This document shows positions 9,395 to 17,793 of a stretch of 64,000 bases of DNA, piece after piece. The translations under genes and the position numbers were made by a program. The first letter of the stretch is position 1, and each line of letters starts with the position of its first letter. The DNA is taken from the NCBI RefSeq assembly GCF_965223285.1, contig NZ_OZ244997.1:2046001-2110000 (forward strand). The letters are read 5' to 3'. The notes below the pieces were generated by a model. The model was given only the letters and a program-made list of their open reading frames with translations. It was not told where the DNA came from and did no database searches. This DNA is from Leptofilum sp965223285 (GTDB lineage Bacteria > Chloroflexota > Anaerolineae > Promineifilales > Promineifilaceae).

Positions 9395-10522
9395 ATGCAA
9401 TATTTCAAGAATTCACGGACAAGCGTTCAGATTACATTGCTCCTCATTATCCTCCTTCTCCCTTACATAGTGCTTGCAATATTAGCTGGATCAATATTGT
9501 CAGTTCCTTTTTTCATTAAAACAACTCTTTGGATAATATCTATCACCTTTGGCACCCCTGTCATTCCAATCGCAATTGTGCTGATAATAGGTTATCTCTT
9601 ATACAATCCAAAAAACGGGAAATTAAAGGGGCTATTTTTTTCAATTGTACCAGGCATCCTACTCTTAGAAATAATGAGCGTTGTCCTCCTTACTCTTTTT
9701 GCAACCGGTGGTGATAGATCGGAAGAGGTGCCTCTTATTGTGTGTAATCCTGAGCAAACGATTGCCTCTTCTCAACAAAGGGAAATAATTTTGGCTCACC
9801 CATTAATTATAGAGTTCAATCAAGAATTGAACCTGAACCAAATCTATGTTGAAGAATTTTCACCTGATTCAGACCCTGAATGCTTCTCAGAATTGGTAGA
9901 TACAGTTTTTTTGCTGGCGTACAGATGGCCACCCTCATACTCCAATTTCGACATCATTTATACCGATATGCTAAGAGTCGTTCGCTATAAGGACGGCTCC
10001 ATTGAAGGTGGGACTCGAGATTTTGATCTCGATCTTCAACAACTGATGCGCTACTCTGAAGAAAGAATCACAACATTAGAAAACGAACCCAAAATACAAG
10101 AATTCATCCTTAAAACTGAATTAGAAGAGGTAGTTCCTCTCAACTTTGGGGAAAATATTGTCTCTTTTGGATGTGATCCAAAGCGACAACCGTGTTCTCA
10201 AACTGCCTGGATTCAATATAACTTCAATCTTGGATGGATTGTTGGAGCTATGCTGCCAAATTCTTCAATAGAAGAATGGGAAGCATTTCCTGAAGTCAAC
10301 GGCGCAATCAAATACACAGAAGATGTTTTGTCTGAACAAAATTTGAATTGTGTATTATCACAGGAAGTAGGCGAGCCGTCTTTTACTGAAATTCTTTACA
10401 ACAATGGTAGAAACTTGGGAGATATAACGCTCTACTTTTCGTGCCAAGATATTTTGAAAAGAGTTTCGCTTCGGTGGGGCATAGATAACCATTTTAGCAT
10501 TTTAAGTATAACTGACCATTAA
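9395..10522 (+). CDS. AT-rich predicted membrane protein, unknown function
   Basis: A 375-residue protein with three hydrophobic segments (about residues 12-35, 40-70 and 80-105), followed by a soluble domain of about 270 residues containing several Cys (VVCNPEQ, DPECFSE, SFGCDPKRQPCSQ, NLNCVLSQ, YFSCQDI). Paired Cys suggests disulfides and thus an extracytoplasmic domain; this is inference. AAGGTGA lies in front of the ATG. I do not recognise the family. Base composition is clearly more AT-rich than the surroundings and the gene contains no ACGGCCGT octamer, so recent transfer is plausible. Confidence 0.6.
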   Translation: MQYFKNSRTSVQITLLLIILLLPYIVLAILAGSILSVPFFIKTTLWIISITFGTPVIPIAIVLIIGYLLYNPKNGKLKGLFFSIVPGILLLEIMSVVLLTLFATGGDRSEEVPLIVCNPEQTIASSQQREIILAHPLIIEFNQELNLNQIYVEEFSPDSDPECFSELVDTVFLLAYRWPPSYSNFDIIYTDMLRVVRYKDGSIEGGTRDFDLDLQQLMRYSEERITTLENEPKIQEFILKTELEEVVPLNFGENIVSFGCDPKRQPCSQTAWIQYNFNLGWIVGAMLPNSSIEEWEAFPEVNGAIKYTEDVLSEQNLNCVLSQEVGEPSFTEILYNNGRNLGDITLYFSCQDILKRVSLRWGIDNHFSILSITDH

Positions 10523-10589
10523 TGTCATGATGCCTAAAAGTGATTGGTCCTCTGCAATGAAATCCCCAAAGACGATACTTCCTGTGCAG

Positions 10590-11402
10590 CTATTCCGGGC
10601 GAGGAAAGGTATGTTGGTGCACAATGGTTTGGTCGGGCAGCAGGTGAACGAAGTTGAAGCCGGGTAGATAATCGGGGTCTTCTTGAACGATCGTGTCGTT
10701 AGGCCAGGCGGCAAATTGGGAAAACAGGCTGGGTACGGCCGTATACAGAATGCCATCCCGCACCGTCTGCATTGACTGGTGGATGTGCCCATAAAATACT
10801 CCCCGCAACCGATTTTTGGCAGGCAGCAATGCCTGGTGTAGCTCCTCACCATTGATCACCAGCATGTACGCATCCATCCAGACAGAGTTCATGGGCAGCA
10901 CCGGGAAATGCAGAAAGACGGCCAGCGGTGGGCCGTCTATTGTTGCTTCTGCCCGCACAATTTCCATCTGTGCCTCAGACATCACCCCATGCGGGTCAAT
11001 CTCATCAGGGCCACGCGCATCCAACACCAAAAAACGGTAACCCTTCGCCTCAAAAACATAAGACAGTGTGTCTAAGTTGGCAGAAAAGTTTTGGCGTGGC
11101 CCTAGCGTTAGATACCGTTGGATATCCCGCGATCGGTCATGATTGCCTGTGGCAAAGTAAATCGGTACATTCAGCTGACTAAAAATCTCGGCGGCTCGTT
11201 TATATGATTTCACATCTGGGTCGGAGACCACGTCTCCGGTGTGAATCACAAAATCCGGCGTCGTTGGCAAACTGTTAATAATCTCCACGGCGCGCTCAAC
11301 ACATGGCTGCGATTGAAAACCGTGACGACTGTAAACGGCCGTTGGCCCAATATGCGAATCGCTAATGTGAACAAAATAAACAGCTTCTGTAGGTTTTTGC
11401 AT
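10590..11402 (-). CDS. Metallophosphoesterase (calcineurin-like, CpdA-type)
   Basis: About 270 residues from the ATG at 11402, which has GGAAG upstream; the longer frame from 11450 begins inside the nuo terminator. The dimetal motifs are visible: FVHISDSHIG, DFVIHTGDVVSDP, FATGNHD and later GVFYGHIHQ. This order (DxH, GDxxD, GNHD, GHxH) defines the calcineurin-like fold. It resembles 3',5'-cyclic nucleotide phosphodiesterase CpdA/Icc proteins, which hydrolyse cAMP, but specificity is not proven. It lies directly downstream of the terminated nuo operon. Confidence 0.82.
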   Translation of the reverse strand: MQKPTEAVYFVHISDSHIGPTAVYSRHGFQSQPCVERAVEIINSLPTTPDFVIHTGDVVSDPDVKSYKRAAEIFSQLNVPIYFATGNHDRSRDIQRYLTLGPRQNFSANLDTLSYVFEAKGYRFLVLDARGPDEIDPHGVMSEAQMEIVRAEATIDGPPLAVFLHFPVLPMNSVWMDAYMLVINGEELHQALLPAKNRLRGVFYGHIHQSMQTVRDGILYTAVPSLFSQFAAWPNDTIVQEDPDYLPGFNFVHLLPDQTIVHQHTFPRPE

Positions 11403-11410
11403 ATACTTCC

Positions 11411-11462
11411 AAAGAAGAAAAAAGCGACGCTGAGTGTACGTATCGTACACAGCAGCGCCGCC
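11411..11462 (-). terminator. Rho-independent terminator ending the nuo operon
   Basis: On the minus strand GTGTACG/CGTACAC forms a perfect 7-bp core, extended by GCGCTG/CAGCGTCGC pairing with small bulges, and is followed by TTTTTTCTTCTTT. It lies about 40 bases after the nuoM stop and shows that the transcript ends without nuoN. Confidence 0.75.
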
Positions 11463-11500
11463 TGCGTCAATGCTAAAATATTGACTGATTCCCTAAAAGA

Positions 11501-12997
11501 TCATTGACCAGCCATCAAAACCGAGCCGAGATCAGCCACTAGCTGTGAAACAGTACCATCCATCAAATCAAAAAAGCCAGAAGGCGCAACGCCAATCCAA
11601 ATGATGAACAGCATGAACGAAAGCATAATGGCCAGTTCGCCACCGTTCAAATCACGCAGCTTTTCGTTCTCAGGCTTGTCCAGCGGCCCCATAAAGACTC
11701 GTTGGAACATCCACAGCAGGTAAACGGCCGCAAGAATCACACCCGTCGTGGCAAAAGCGGTGAAAATCCAGGGATTTGCCCCCAACGACTCCGCACCCAT
11801 CGAACCCAACAAAATGGTAAACTCACCCACAAAGCCATTCAAACCAGGCAAGCCCATGCTAGAAAGCGTCACGATCAGCGTCAAGGCACTGAACACGGGC
11901 ATCACCTTCCACACGCCGCCGTAATCCTTAATTTCGCGGGTGTGGCGCTGCTCATACAGCACACCCACAATAAAGAACAACGCGCCAGAGCTAATGCCGT
12001 GGTTCACGCCCTGCAAAATTGCGCCCTGAATCCCTTGGTCGTTCAATGAGAAGATACCCAGCATCACAAAACCCAAATGGCTAATACTGGAGTAGGCTAC
12101 CAATTTCTTCACATCTTTCTGGGCAAAAGAAACAATTGCGCCATAAATAATGCCGATAATGGCCAGCACAGCAATTGGCTGAGCAAAATGACCCGAAGCT
12201 TCTGGGAACAAAGGTAAATTAAAACGAATGAAGCCATACGTACCCATCTTCAGCAAAACACCAGCTAAAATCACGGAACCGGCCGTAGGTGCCTCCGTAT
12301 GCGCATCTGGTAACCAAGAGTGAAACGGGAAAATCGGCACCTTAATGGCAAAGGCAATGGCAAAGCCAATAAACAGCCAATTTTGCACACCAGCAAAGGC
12401 GGCACGGCTAGCAATCAAATCTGGAAGCGAGAATGTTCCCACCCTGATGCCCATGTACAAAATACCTAGCAGCATCAACAAGGAGCCAGCCATCGTGTAC
12501 AAAAAGAACTTGATGGCCGCATACACCCGATTCTTGCCGCCCCAAATGCCAATCAGGAAATACATCGGCACCAGGGTGAACTCCCAGAAAATGTAGAACA
12601 GGAACAAATCCTGCGCCAGGAACACGCCCAGCATCCCCACTTCCAGCAGCAGCATGAAGATGTAATATTGCCGAATTTGGGTGCTAATGGCATTCCAGGA
12701 GGAAGGAATTGCCAGCATCATGATGAAGGTCGTGAGCAACACCATCAAAATGCTGATGCCATCAATGCCCATGTGGTACTCAATGCCCCACGCTTTAATC
12801 CAGGAAAATTGATCAACCAGTTGAAGCCCGGCTACATCAGCTTTAAACTGCCCTAAAACCACCAACGACATGGCAAAGGTGGCAATTGAGGTGCCAGTGG
12901 CCACCCATTTCATCGCGTTGTCAGACGATTTACGCATGACCAGCAGGATAACAACGCCGATCAGCGGGAAAAATGTTAGAAGTGATAAAATACCCAT
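11501..12997 (-). CDS. nuoM: NADH-quinone oxidoreductase subunit M
   Basis: About 498 residues from the ATG at 12997, with GGAGAAAG just upstream; the frame from 13045 adds 16 non-membrane residues. It is an antiporter-like proton-pumping subunit of complex I, with about 14 membrane helices. Typical blocks are WEFTLVPMYFLIGIWGG (containing the functional Glu), HSWLPDAHTEAPTAGSVILAG and KKLVAYSSISHLGFVMLG, which holds membrane-embedded Lys residues. It is the last gene of this operon; nuoN, normally next, is missing here. Confidence 0.95.
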   Translation of the reverse strand: MGILSLLTFFPLIGVVILLVMRKSSDNAMKWVATGTSIATFAMSLVVLGQFKADVAGLQLVDQFSWIKAWGIEYHMGIDGISILMVLLTTFIMMLAIPSSWNAISTQIRQYYIFMLLLEVGMLGVFLAQDLFLFYIFWEFTLVPMYFLIGIWGGKNRVYAAIKFFLYTMAGSLLMLLGILYMGIRVGTFSLPDLIASRAAFAGVQNWLFIGFAIAFAIKVPIFPFHSWLPDAHTEAPTAGSVILAGVLLKMGTYGFIRFNLPLFPEASGHFAQPIAVLAIIGIIYGAIVSFAQKDVKKLVAYSSISHLGFVMLGIFSLNDQGIQGAILQGVNHGISSGALFFIVGVLYEQRHTREIKDYGGVWKVMPVFSALTLIVTLSSMGLPGLNGFVGEFTILLGSMGAESLGANPWIFTAFATTGVILAAVYLLWMFQRVFMGPLDKPENEKLRDLNGGELAIMLSFMLFIIWIGVAPSGFFDLMDGTVSQLVADLGSVLMAGQ

Positions 12998-13016
12998 TCT
13001 TTCTCCAAAACCAAAT

Positions 13017-13054
13017 CTGCGAAGTTCGCATCTGAGGATGCTCACTCCTCGCAG
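13017..13054 (-). other. Intercistronic hairpin between nuoL and nuoM
   Basis: CTGCGA/TCGCAG and the inner GCATC/GATGC around a 4-base loop form a nested stem inside the 69-base nuoL-nuoM gap, the largest gap of the operon. No T-tract follows on the transcribed strand, so processing or translational control is more likely than termination. Confidence 0.45.
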
Positions 13055-13066
13055 TTTTTCAAATAT

Positions 13067-15295
13067 TTAGCCAGCAAAAACCGGCCACAAGAAGTAAGCC
13101 AAAAGCGCCACCGTACCCAGCAAAATGCTCAAGGCATAGGTACGAGCATAACCCGTTTGCGACAGCCGCAAGCCGCCAGCCAGCCAGCGAGCCGCCTGCC
13201 CTGCGCCATTCACCAAGCCATCAACGCCCTGTTTGTCTAGCACGTCAGAGGCGAAGTTGGCAAAGACCACAAAGGTGTCGCGGATGATGCGTTCATGCAC
13301 AAAGTTGTGCCATAAATCCCAATCAATTGTGTAACCCAGGAAGTCAGCCAGCCGGTTGAACAGCGGGATGACGCCCTTCATGTACAGCGTGTCAAATGGC
13401 AACACGGCCATCCACCAAATGGGCGTGCCTTGCAGCGGGTCTCGCTCGTCGGCAGACTGCCAACGATTACGGTAGACCAAATAAATTGCCGCCGCCAAAG
13501 CCAGCACCGCCAAAATGGTGGAGATGATTGCGACATCAAACTGCACCCAGGTTGGCGTATGGGGCAGATGAATAATGCCTTCTTCTGACAGATGGAACGA
13601 TTCAATGGAATGCTCTAGCCAATGCTCCAGTGCTAAATTGATGCCGTAGTCATGGGCTTCCGAGGCGGTTTTGTAAGCCGTTTGGCTAAAGTACGGCAAG
13701 TTGAGTAAGCCACCCAACACAGCTAAAGCAGCCAGAATCATTAACGGCCGTGTCATAATTGGCGGGCTTTCGTGGGCATGTTCGGCCGCCTCATGACGCG
13801 GTTCGCCAAAGAAGGTCATCTTTAGCTGCCGCCCCATATAAAACGCCGTGCAAAACGCTGCAATCGTTAGCAGCCAGTACACAACGGTAAAAATAGTGCC
13901 ATCGTTGGTGCTGGCATGGGCCAATATTTCATCTTTTGACCAAAAGCCAGCCAGCGGCACAATGCCTGCCAAAGCCAACGAGCCAATCAGGTAGACGGCA
14001 AAGGTTGTGGGCATCTTGTGGCGCAAGCCGCCCATTGTTCGCATATCTTGCGGGTCGAATGTGTCGTTTTCATCATGGTGCCCGTGCGAAATGTGGTGAT
14101 GCCCGTGCTCCATGCCGTGAATAACAGAGCCAGAACCCAGGAACAACAAGGCCTTAAAGAAAGCGTGGGTAATCAGGTGGAACATCCCCGCCACGTAAGC
14201 CCCCATGCCTACGGCCGCAATCATAAACCCTAGTTGGCTCACCGTGGAGTAGGCCAACACTTTCTTGATGTCATACTGCGTAAAGGCAATGAGCCCGGCA
14301 AAAAGTGCCGTGGCTGCCCCGGTAAGCGCCACCAAATCTGGTGACGAAATGCCCAGCCCGGTAATGACCGTGCCGCTCTCCCGCACAATCTCAAACAGCA
14401 CATTGCTACGCACAATCAGGTAAATACCAGAGGTCACCATCGTCGCTGCGTGAATAAGCGCAGACACGGGCGTGGGGCCAGCCATGGCGTCTGGCAACCA
14501 GACGTACAGCGGAATCTGCGCCGATTTACCAGCCGCGCCTGCCAGGAAGAGTGCCGTGATTGCCGTTAAAACGCCGCCCAGCGAGGCTTCAAACAAGCCA
14601 AAGTGAACCATGTGGCCGCTCTCAAACATCTCCACTGCGCTGTCGAAAACAGGCTGGAACTCTAATGATTTGAACGTCCAAAACGTGAGGCTCATTGCCA
14701 AAATCATGGCCAGGTCACCGACGCGGTTGGCTACAAACGCCTTGCGAGCGGCGTTGGCGTTCATCGCCTCGCCCTGCTCATTTACGCGGTCGAACCAGAA
14801 GCCAATCAGCAAGAAGGAACACAAGCCAACGCCTTCCCAGCCCACAAACAACATCAGGTAGTTGTTGCCCGTCACCAGGATGAGCATGAAAAAGAAGAAT
14901 AGATTCAGGTAGGTGAAGAAGCGAGAGAAGTTGGGGTCGCCGTGCATGTAGCCGATGGCGTAAATGTGAATAAGGGAACCAACGCCCGTCACTACCAGCA
15001 TCATCGTCACGGAGAGGGTGTCAACTTGTATCGCCCACGGCACATAAAAATCGCCCACGTTGATCCAATCAAACAGTAAAACAATTTCCGCGTGAAATTC
15101 GTGCGCCCGCAAGCCAAAAAACATAGTGACAGCAATGGCAAACGCCGCCAGAGCCATGAGGCTGGCAAACCAGCCAGACCATTTTTCACCCGTCTGCCGA
15201 TTGTATGCCACAAAGCGTCGCCCAACTAAGCCATTGAACAAAACGCCAATGAGCGGAAAAATCAAGATTAGGGGAGCTAAACCAAAAATGCCCAT
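13067..15295 (-). CDS. nuoL: NADH-quinone oxidoreductase subunit L
   Basis: A 742-residue antiporter-like proton-pumping subunit with about 16 membrane helices and the long C-terminal lateral region typical of NuoL. Signature blocks are FFTYLNLFFFFMLILV, FVGWEGVGLCSFLLIGFW, YVWLPDAMAGPTPVSALIHA and KKVLAYSTVSQLGFM. A His-rich loop (GMEHGHHHISHGHHDE, about residue 395) interrupts the helices; similar loops occur in some cyanobacterial and chloroflexal homologues. The start lies two bases from the nuoK stop. Confidence 0.95.
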   Translation of the reverse strand: MGIFGLAPLILIFPLIGVLFNGLVGRRFVAYNRQTGEKWSGWFASLMALAAFAIAVTMFFGLRAHEFHAEIVLLFDWINVGDFYVPWAIQVDTLSVTMMLVVTGVGSLIHIYAIGYMHGDPNFSRFFTYLNLFFFFMLILVTGNNYLMLFVGWEGVGLCSFLLIGFWFDRVNEQGEAMNANAARKAFVANRVGDLAMILAMSLTFWTFKSLEFQPVFDSAVEMFESGHMVHFGLFEASLGGVLTAITALFLAGAAGKSAQIPLYVWLPDAMAGPTPVSALIHAATMVTSGIYLIVRSNVLFEIVRESGTVITGLGISSPDLVALTGAATALFAGLIAFTQYDIKKVLAYSTVSQLGFMIAAVGMGAYVAGMFHLITHAFFKALLFLGSGSVIHGMEHGHHHISHGHHDENDTFDPQDMRTMGGLRHKMPTTFAVYLIGSLALAGIVPLAGFWSKDEILAHASTNDGTIFTVVYWLLTIAAFCTAFYMGRQLKMTFFGEPRHEAAEHAHESPPIMTRPLMILAALAVLGGLLNLPYFSQTAYKTASEAHDYGINLALEHWLEHSIESFHLSEEGIIHLPHTPTWVQFDVAIISTILAVLALAAAIYLVYRNRWQSADERDPLQGTPIWWMAVLPFDTLYMKGVIPLFNRLADFLGYTIDWDLWHNFVHERIIRDTFVVFANFASDVLDKQGVDGLVNGAGQAARWLAGGLRLSQTGYARTYALSILLGTVALLAYFLWPVFAG

Positions 15296-15297
15296 AG

Positions 15298-15603
15298 TTA
15301 GCCTTTCATCAAGTTGATTTCATCAATGTTGATGCTCTTCTTGCTGCGGAATATGGTGACGATAAGCGCTAAGCCTACCGCAACTTCGGCCGCTGCCACG
15401 GTAATGACAAAAAAGACCAACACCTGCCCGTCCAGGTCGCCAAGATGCCGTGCAAAGGCCACAAAAGCCAGATTGGCAGCGTTGAGCATCATTTCAATTG
15501 ACATAAAAACGATAATTGCGTTGCGTCGGGTCAGTACACCAAGCGCACCAAGCGAAAACAGAATGGCACTCAGGGCAATGTACCAGTTGATGGTGAGTTC
15601 CAT
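15298..15603 (-). CDS. nuoK: NADH-quinone oxidoreductase subunit K
   Basis: A 101-residue protein with three membrane helices, the usual size of NuoK. The block VFMSIEMMLNAANLAFVAFAR contains the conserved membrane Glu of the proton path, and the second Glu is in TVAAAEVAVGLALIV. The gene is packed three bases after nuoJ and two before nuoL, consistent with tight co-translation. Confidence 0.95.
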   Translation of the reverse strand: MELTINWYIALSAILFSLGALGVLTRRNAIIVFMSIEMMLNAANLAFVAFARHLGDLDGQVLVFFVITVAAAEVAVGLALIVTIFRSKKSINIDEINLMKG

Positions 15604-15606
15604 AAT

Positions 15607-16131
15607 TTATGCCTCTTTCTTCTTTCTGCGGGTGAAGACGGCCACGCCAATAATGGCGGCCAGGAGCAAAACGCCTGTTACTTCAAAGGGGAGTACATAG
15701 GCTTCAAACAGTCTGAGTCCTAACGCGGCGGGACTGGCATCTATAACGGCCGTTTCTCCCCCACTCCCTACGCCACTTTGAGCCAGCACAATGCCAAAAC
15801 CCACCACCAGCAGCACCACCAGCACAATCGCCACTGCCTGATGATACCGTTCGCTGCCTTCAACCCCGGTGATGCCCTGCAACTGTTCCGCGCCCAAAAG
15901 CATGATCACAAACAAGAACAGCACCATGATGGCTCCGGCATATACCGTAATTTGCACCATAGCGATAAATGGTGCGTTCAAAATCACGTACAGCACGGCA
16001 ATGGCCGTAAAATTAAGCACCAGCCAAAGGGCACTATGCACCGCATTTTTGCTACGCAGCATCATAATAGCAGAGGAGATAGAAACCAAGGCCATCAAGA
16101 TAAACACAATAAAAACAGATCCACTTCCCAT
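15607..16131 (-). CDS. nuoJ: NADH-quinone oxidoreductase subunit J
   Basis: A 174-residue protein with five membrane helices. Family blocks seen are NAVHSALWLVLNFTAIAVLY and MVQITVYAGAIMVLFLFVIMLLG; the latter is the pi-bulge helix near the quinone/proton junction of complex I. The last helix is followed by a short basic tail (FTRRKKKEA). It sits between nuoI and nuoK in the standard order. Confidence 0.95.
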   Translation of the reverse strand: MGSGSVFIVFILMALVSISSAIMMLRSKNAVHSALWLVLNFTAIAVLYVILNAPFIAMVQITVYAGAIMVLFLFVIMLLGAEQLQGITGVEGSERYHQAVAIVLVVLLVVGFGIVLAQSGVGSGGETAVIDASPAALGLRLFEAYVLPFEVTGVLLLAAIIGVAVFTRRKKKEA

Positions 16132-16161
16132 TTCAGTCGCCTTTCCTTAACCCAGCCTCGT

Positions 16162-16662
16162 CTAGTCCGGGTCTTCCATATCGGGGATGGATTTATCGAA
16201 CGTGCCTGGTTCTACGGTTTGCGGGGTAGTACGGCCGCTTACCGGCACATCCACAATCAACATATCTTTCGTATAAATGGCACTCGCCCGATCGTAAAAG
16301 CTCAACTCATATTCGTTTTCCAGCACAATTGCCTGAGTTGGACAAGCATCCTCACAGTAGCCACAAAAAATACAGCGCAGCATGTTAATCTCATAGGTGC
16401 TGGCATACCGTTCGCCAGGAGAGTATCGTTCCTCATCCGTATTTTCAGATGCTTCCACAAAAATTGCGTCTGCCGGGCAAGCGGCCGCACATAAGGAGCA
16501 ACCAATGCAGCGTTCCAGGCCATTATCATAACGCTTCAGTTCATGCCGCCCCTTAAACCGACGACGGACCGGCCGCTTGATGTCGGGATATTCAACCGTT
16601 ACAGGGTCCTGAAACATATGCTTCAGCGTGGTTGCCATCCCCTTAAGTAGTTCACCAATCAT
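16162..16662 (-). CDS. nuoI: NADH-quinone oxidoreductase subunit I
   Basis: A 166-residue peripheral-arm subunit carrying clusters N6a and N6b. Two ferredoxin motifs are intact: CIGCSLCAAACPADAI and CIFCGYCEDACPTQAIV. It passes electrons from NuoG towards NuoB. The N-terminal amphipathic stretch (LLKGMATTLKHMF) attaches to the membrane arm. It is located 12 bases after nuoH. Confidence 0.95.
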   Translation of the reverse strand: MIGELLKGMATTLKHMFQDPVTVEYPDIKRPVRRRFKGRHELKRYDNGLERCIGCSLCAAACPADAIFVEASENTDEERYSPGERYASTYEINMLRCIFCGYCEDACPTQAIVLENEYELSFYDRASAIYTKDMLIVDVPVSGRTTPQTVEPGTFDKSIPDMEDPD

Positions 16663-16674
16663 AAAACTCTCCGA

Positions 16675-17775
16675 CTAACCTAAACCAATCAGTTGCAGCA
16701 GCGAATCAAAAACGCCCTCTTCCCGCAAAACAATAAACACAGCTACGATAATGAAGTTAAAAACAGAAATAGGTAGCAACCGCTTCCAGCCCAACCCCAT
16801 TAGCTGATCGTAACGAAAACGGGGGAATGAGGCGCGAATCCAAATCATCATAAAGAGGAAGAAGACAATCTTCAAAATCATGTAGAGAAAGCCCAAACCG
16901 GGCAGATCATCTACAAAGGGGCCGCGGTAGCCACCAAAGAACAGCACCACAATAATGGCGCTAAAAATGATCATCTTCATGTACTCAGCCATGAAAAACA
17001 TGCCAAAGCGCATCCCACTGTACTCAACTGCATACCCTGCGGATAGCTCCTGTTCAGCTTCCAACAAGTCGAACGGTGCCCGTTGTAACTCAGCCATCAT
17101 GCCAATGAAAAAGACGATGGCTGCAATTGGCTGCCGAAATGCAAACCAACCCTCTGCCTGGGCAGCAACAATGTCACCCAAGTTCATCGAGTCGGCCAAC
17201 ATGATGGGAATAAGAATAGTCAAGCCGAGTGCCAATTCATAGCTAATCATCTGTGCAGAGGCACGAATGCCACCTAACACAGCGTACTTGCTGTTAGAAG
17301 CCCAACCCGCCAACACTACCCCATAAACGCTAATGGAAGTAATGGCCAGCAAAAAGAGCGCGGCGACGTTTAATCCAGGGGCAATGGCAAAATACGGAGT
17401 AAATTCAGCCCCAAAAATGTTAATCTCACCCGCCCAAGGGAGTACTGCCAACAAGACGATGGCGGGCATCACGGTTAGCATCGGCGCCAGGGTATAGGTA
17501 ATGCGGTCTACTTTGGCTGGGGTCATATCTTCTTTGAAGAACAGCTTCACCGCATCGGCCGCAGGCTGCAAGAAGCCAGCCAGCAATTTGCGCTCTCGCC
17601 CACCGCCACGACCCGGCAGCGGGATGTAGCCAGCACGGTTTGGGCCTACCCGCGCCTGCAAGCGAGCCAGCAGCTTACGCTCTAGCAGCGTGGTGTAGGC
17701 AAACCCGGTAATGACCGCAAATGAAATGATAAACCCTACAATTAAGGCACGCAGCGCAATTTGTCCTGGTGTCAT
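16675..17775 (-). CDS. nuoH: NADH-quinone oxidoreductase subunit H
   Basis: A 366-residue membrane subunit that forms the quinone chamber with NuoB and NuoD. The first cytoplasmic loop shows ERKLLARLQARVGPNRAG; APFDLLEAEQELSAGYAVEYSG carries the conserved acidic residues. A Gly/Arg-rich insertion follows the first helix (PGRGGGRERK). Length and roughly eight helices fit the family. Confidence 0.95.
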   Translation of the reverse strand: MTPGQIALRALIVGFIISFAVITGFAYTTLLERKLLARLQARVGPNRAGYIPLPGRGGGRERKLLAGFLQPAADAVKLFFKEDMTPAKVDRITYTLAPMLTVMPAIVLLAVLPWAGEINIFGAEFTPYFAIAPGLNVAALFLLAITSISVYGVVLAGWASNSKYAVLGGIRASAQMISYELALGLTILIPIMLADSMNLGDIVAAQAEGWFAFRQPIAAIVFFIGMMAELQRAPFDLLEAEQELSAGYAVEYSGMRFGMFFMAEYMKMIIFSAIIVVLFFGGYRGPFVDDLPGLGFLYMILKIVFFLFMMIWIRASFPRFRYDQLMGLGWKRLLPISVFNFIIVAVFIVLREEGVFDSLLQLIGLG

Positions 17776-17793
17776 ACGTTTCCTCTCGTTACT

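Noticed and set aside
15778..16494. 238-residue plus-strand frame across nuoJ and nuoI
   Set aside because: Antisense to two well-supported nuo genes; His-rich composition is that of reversed codons.
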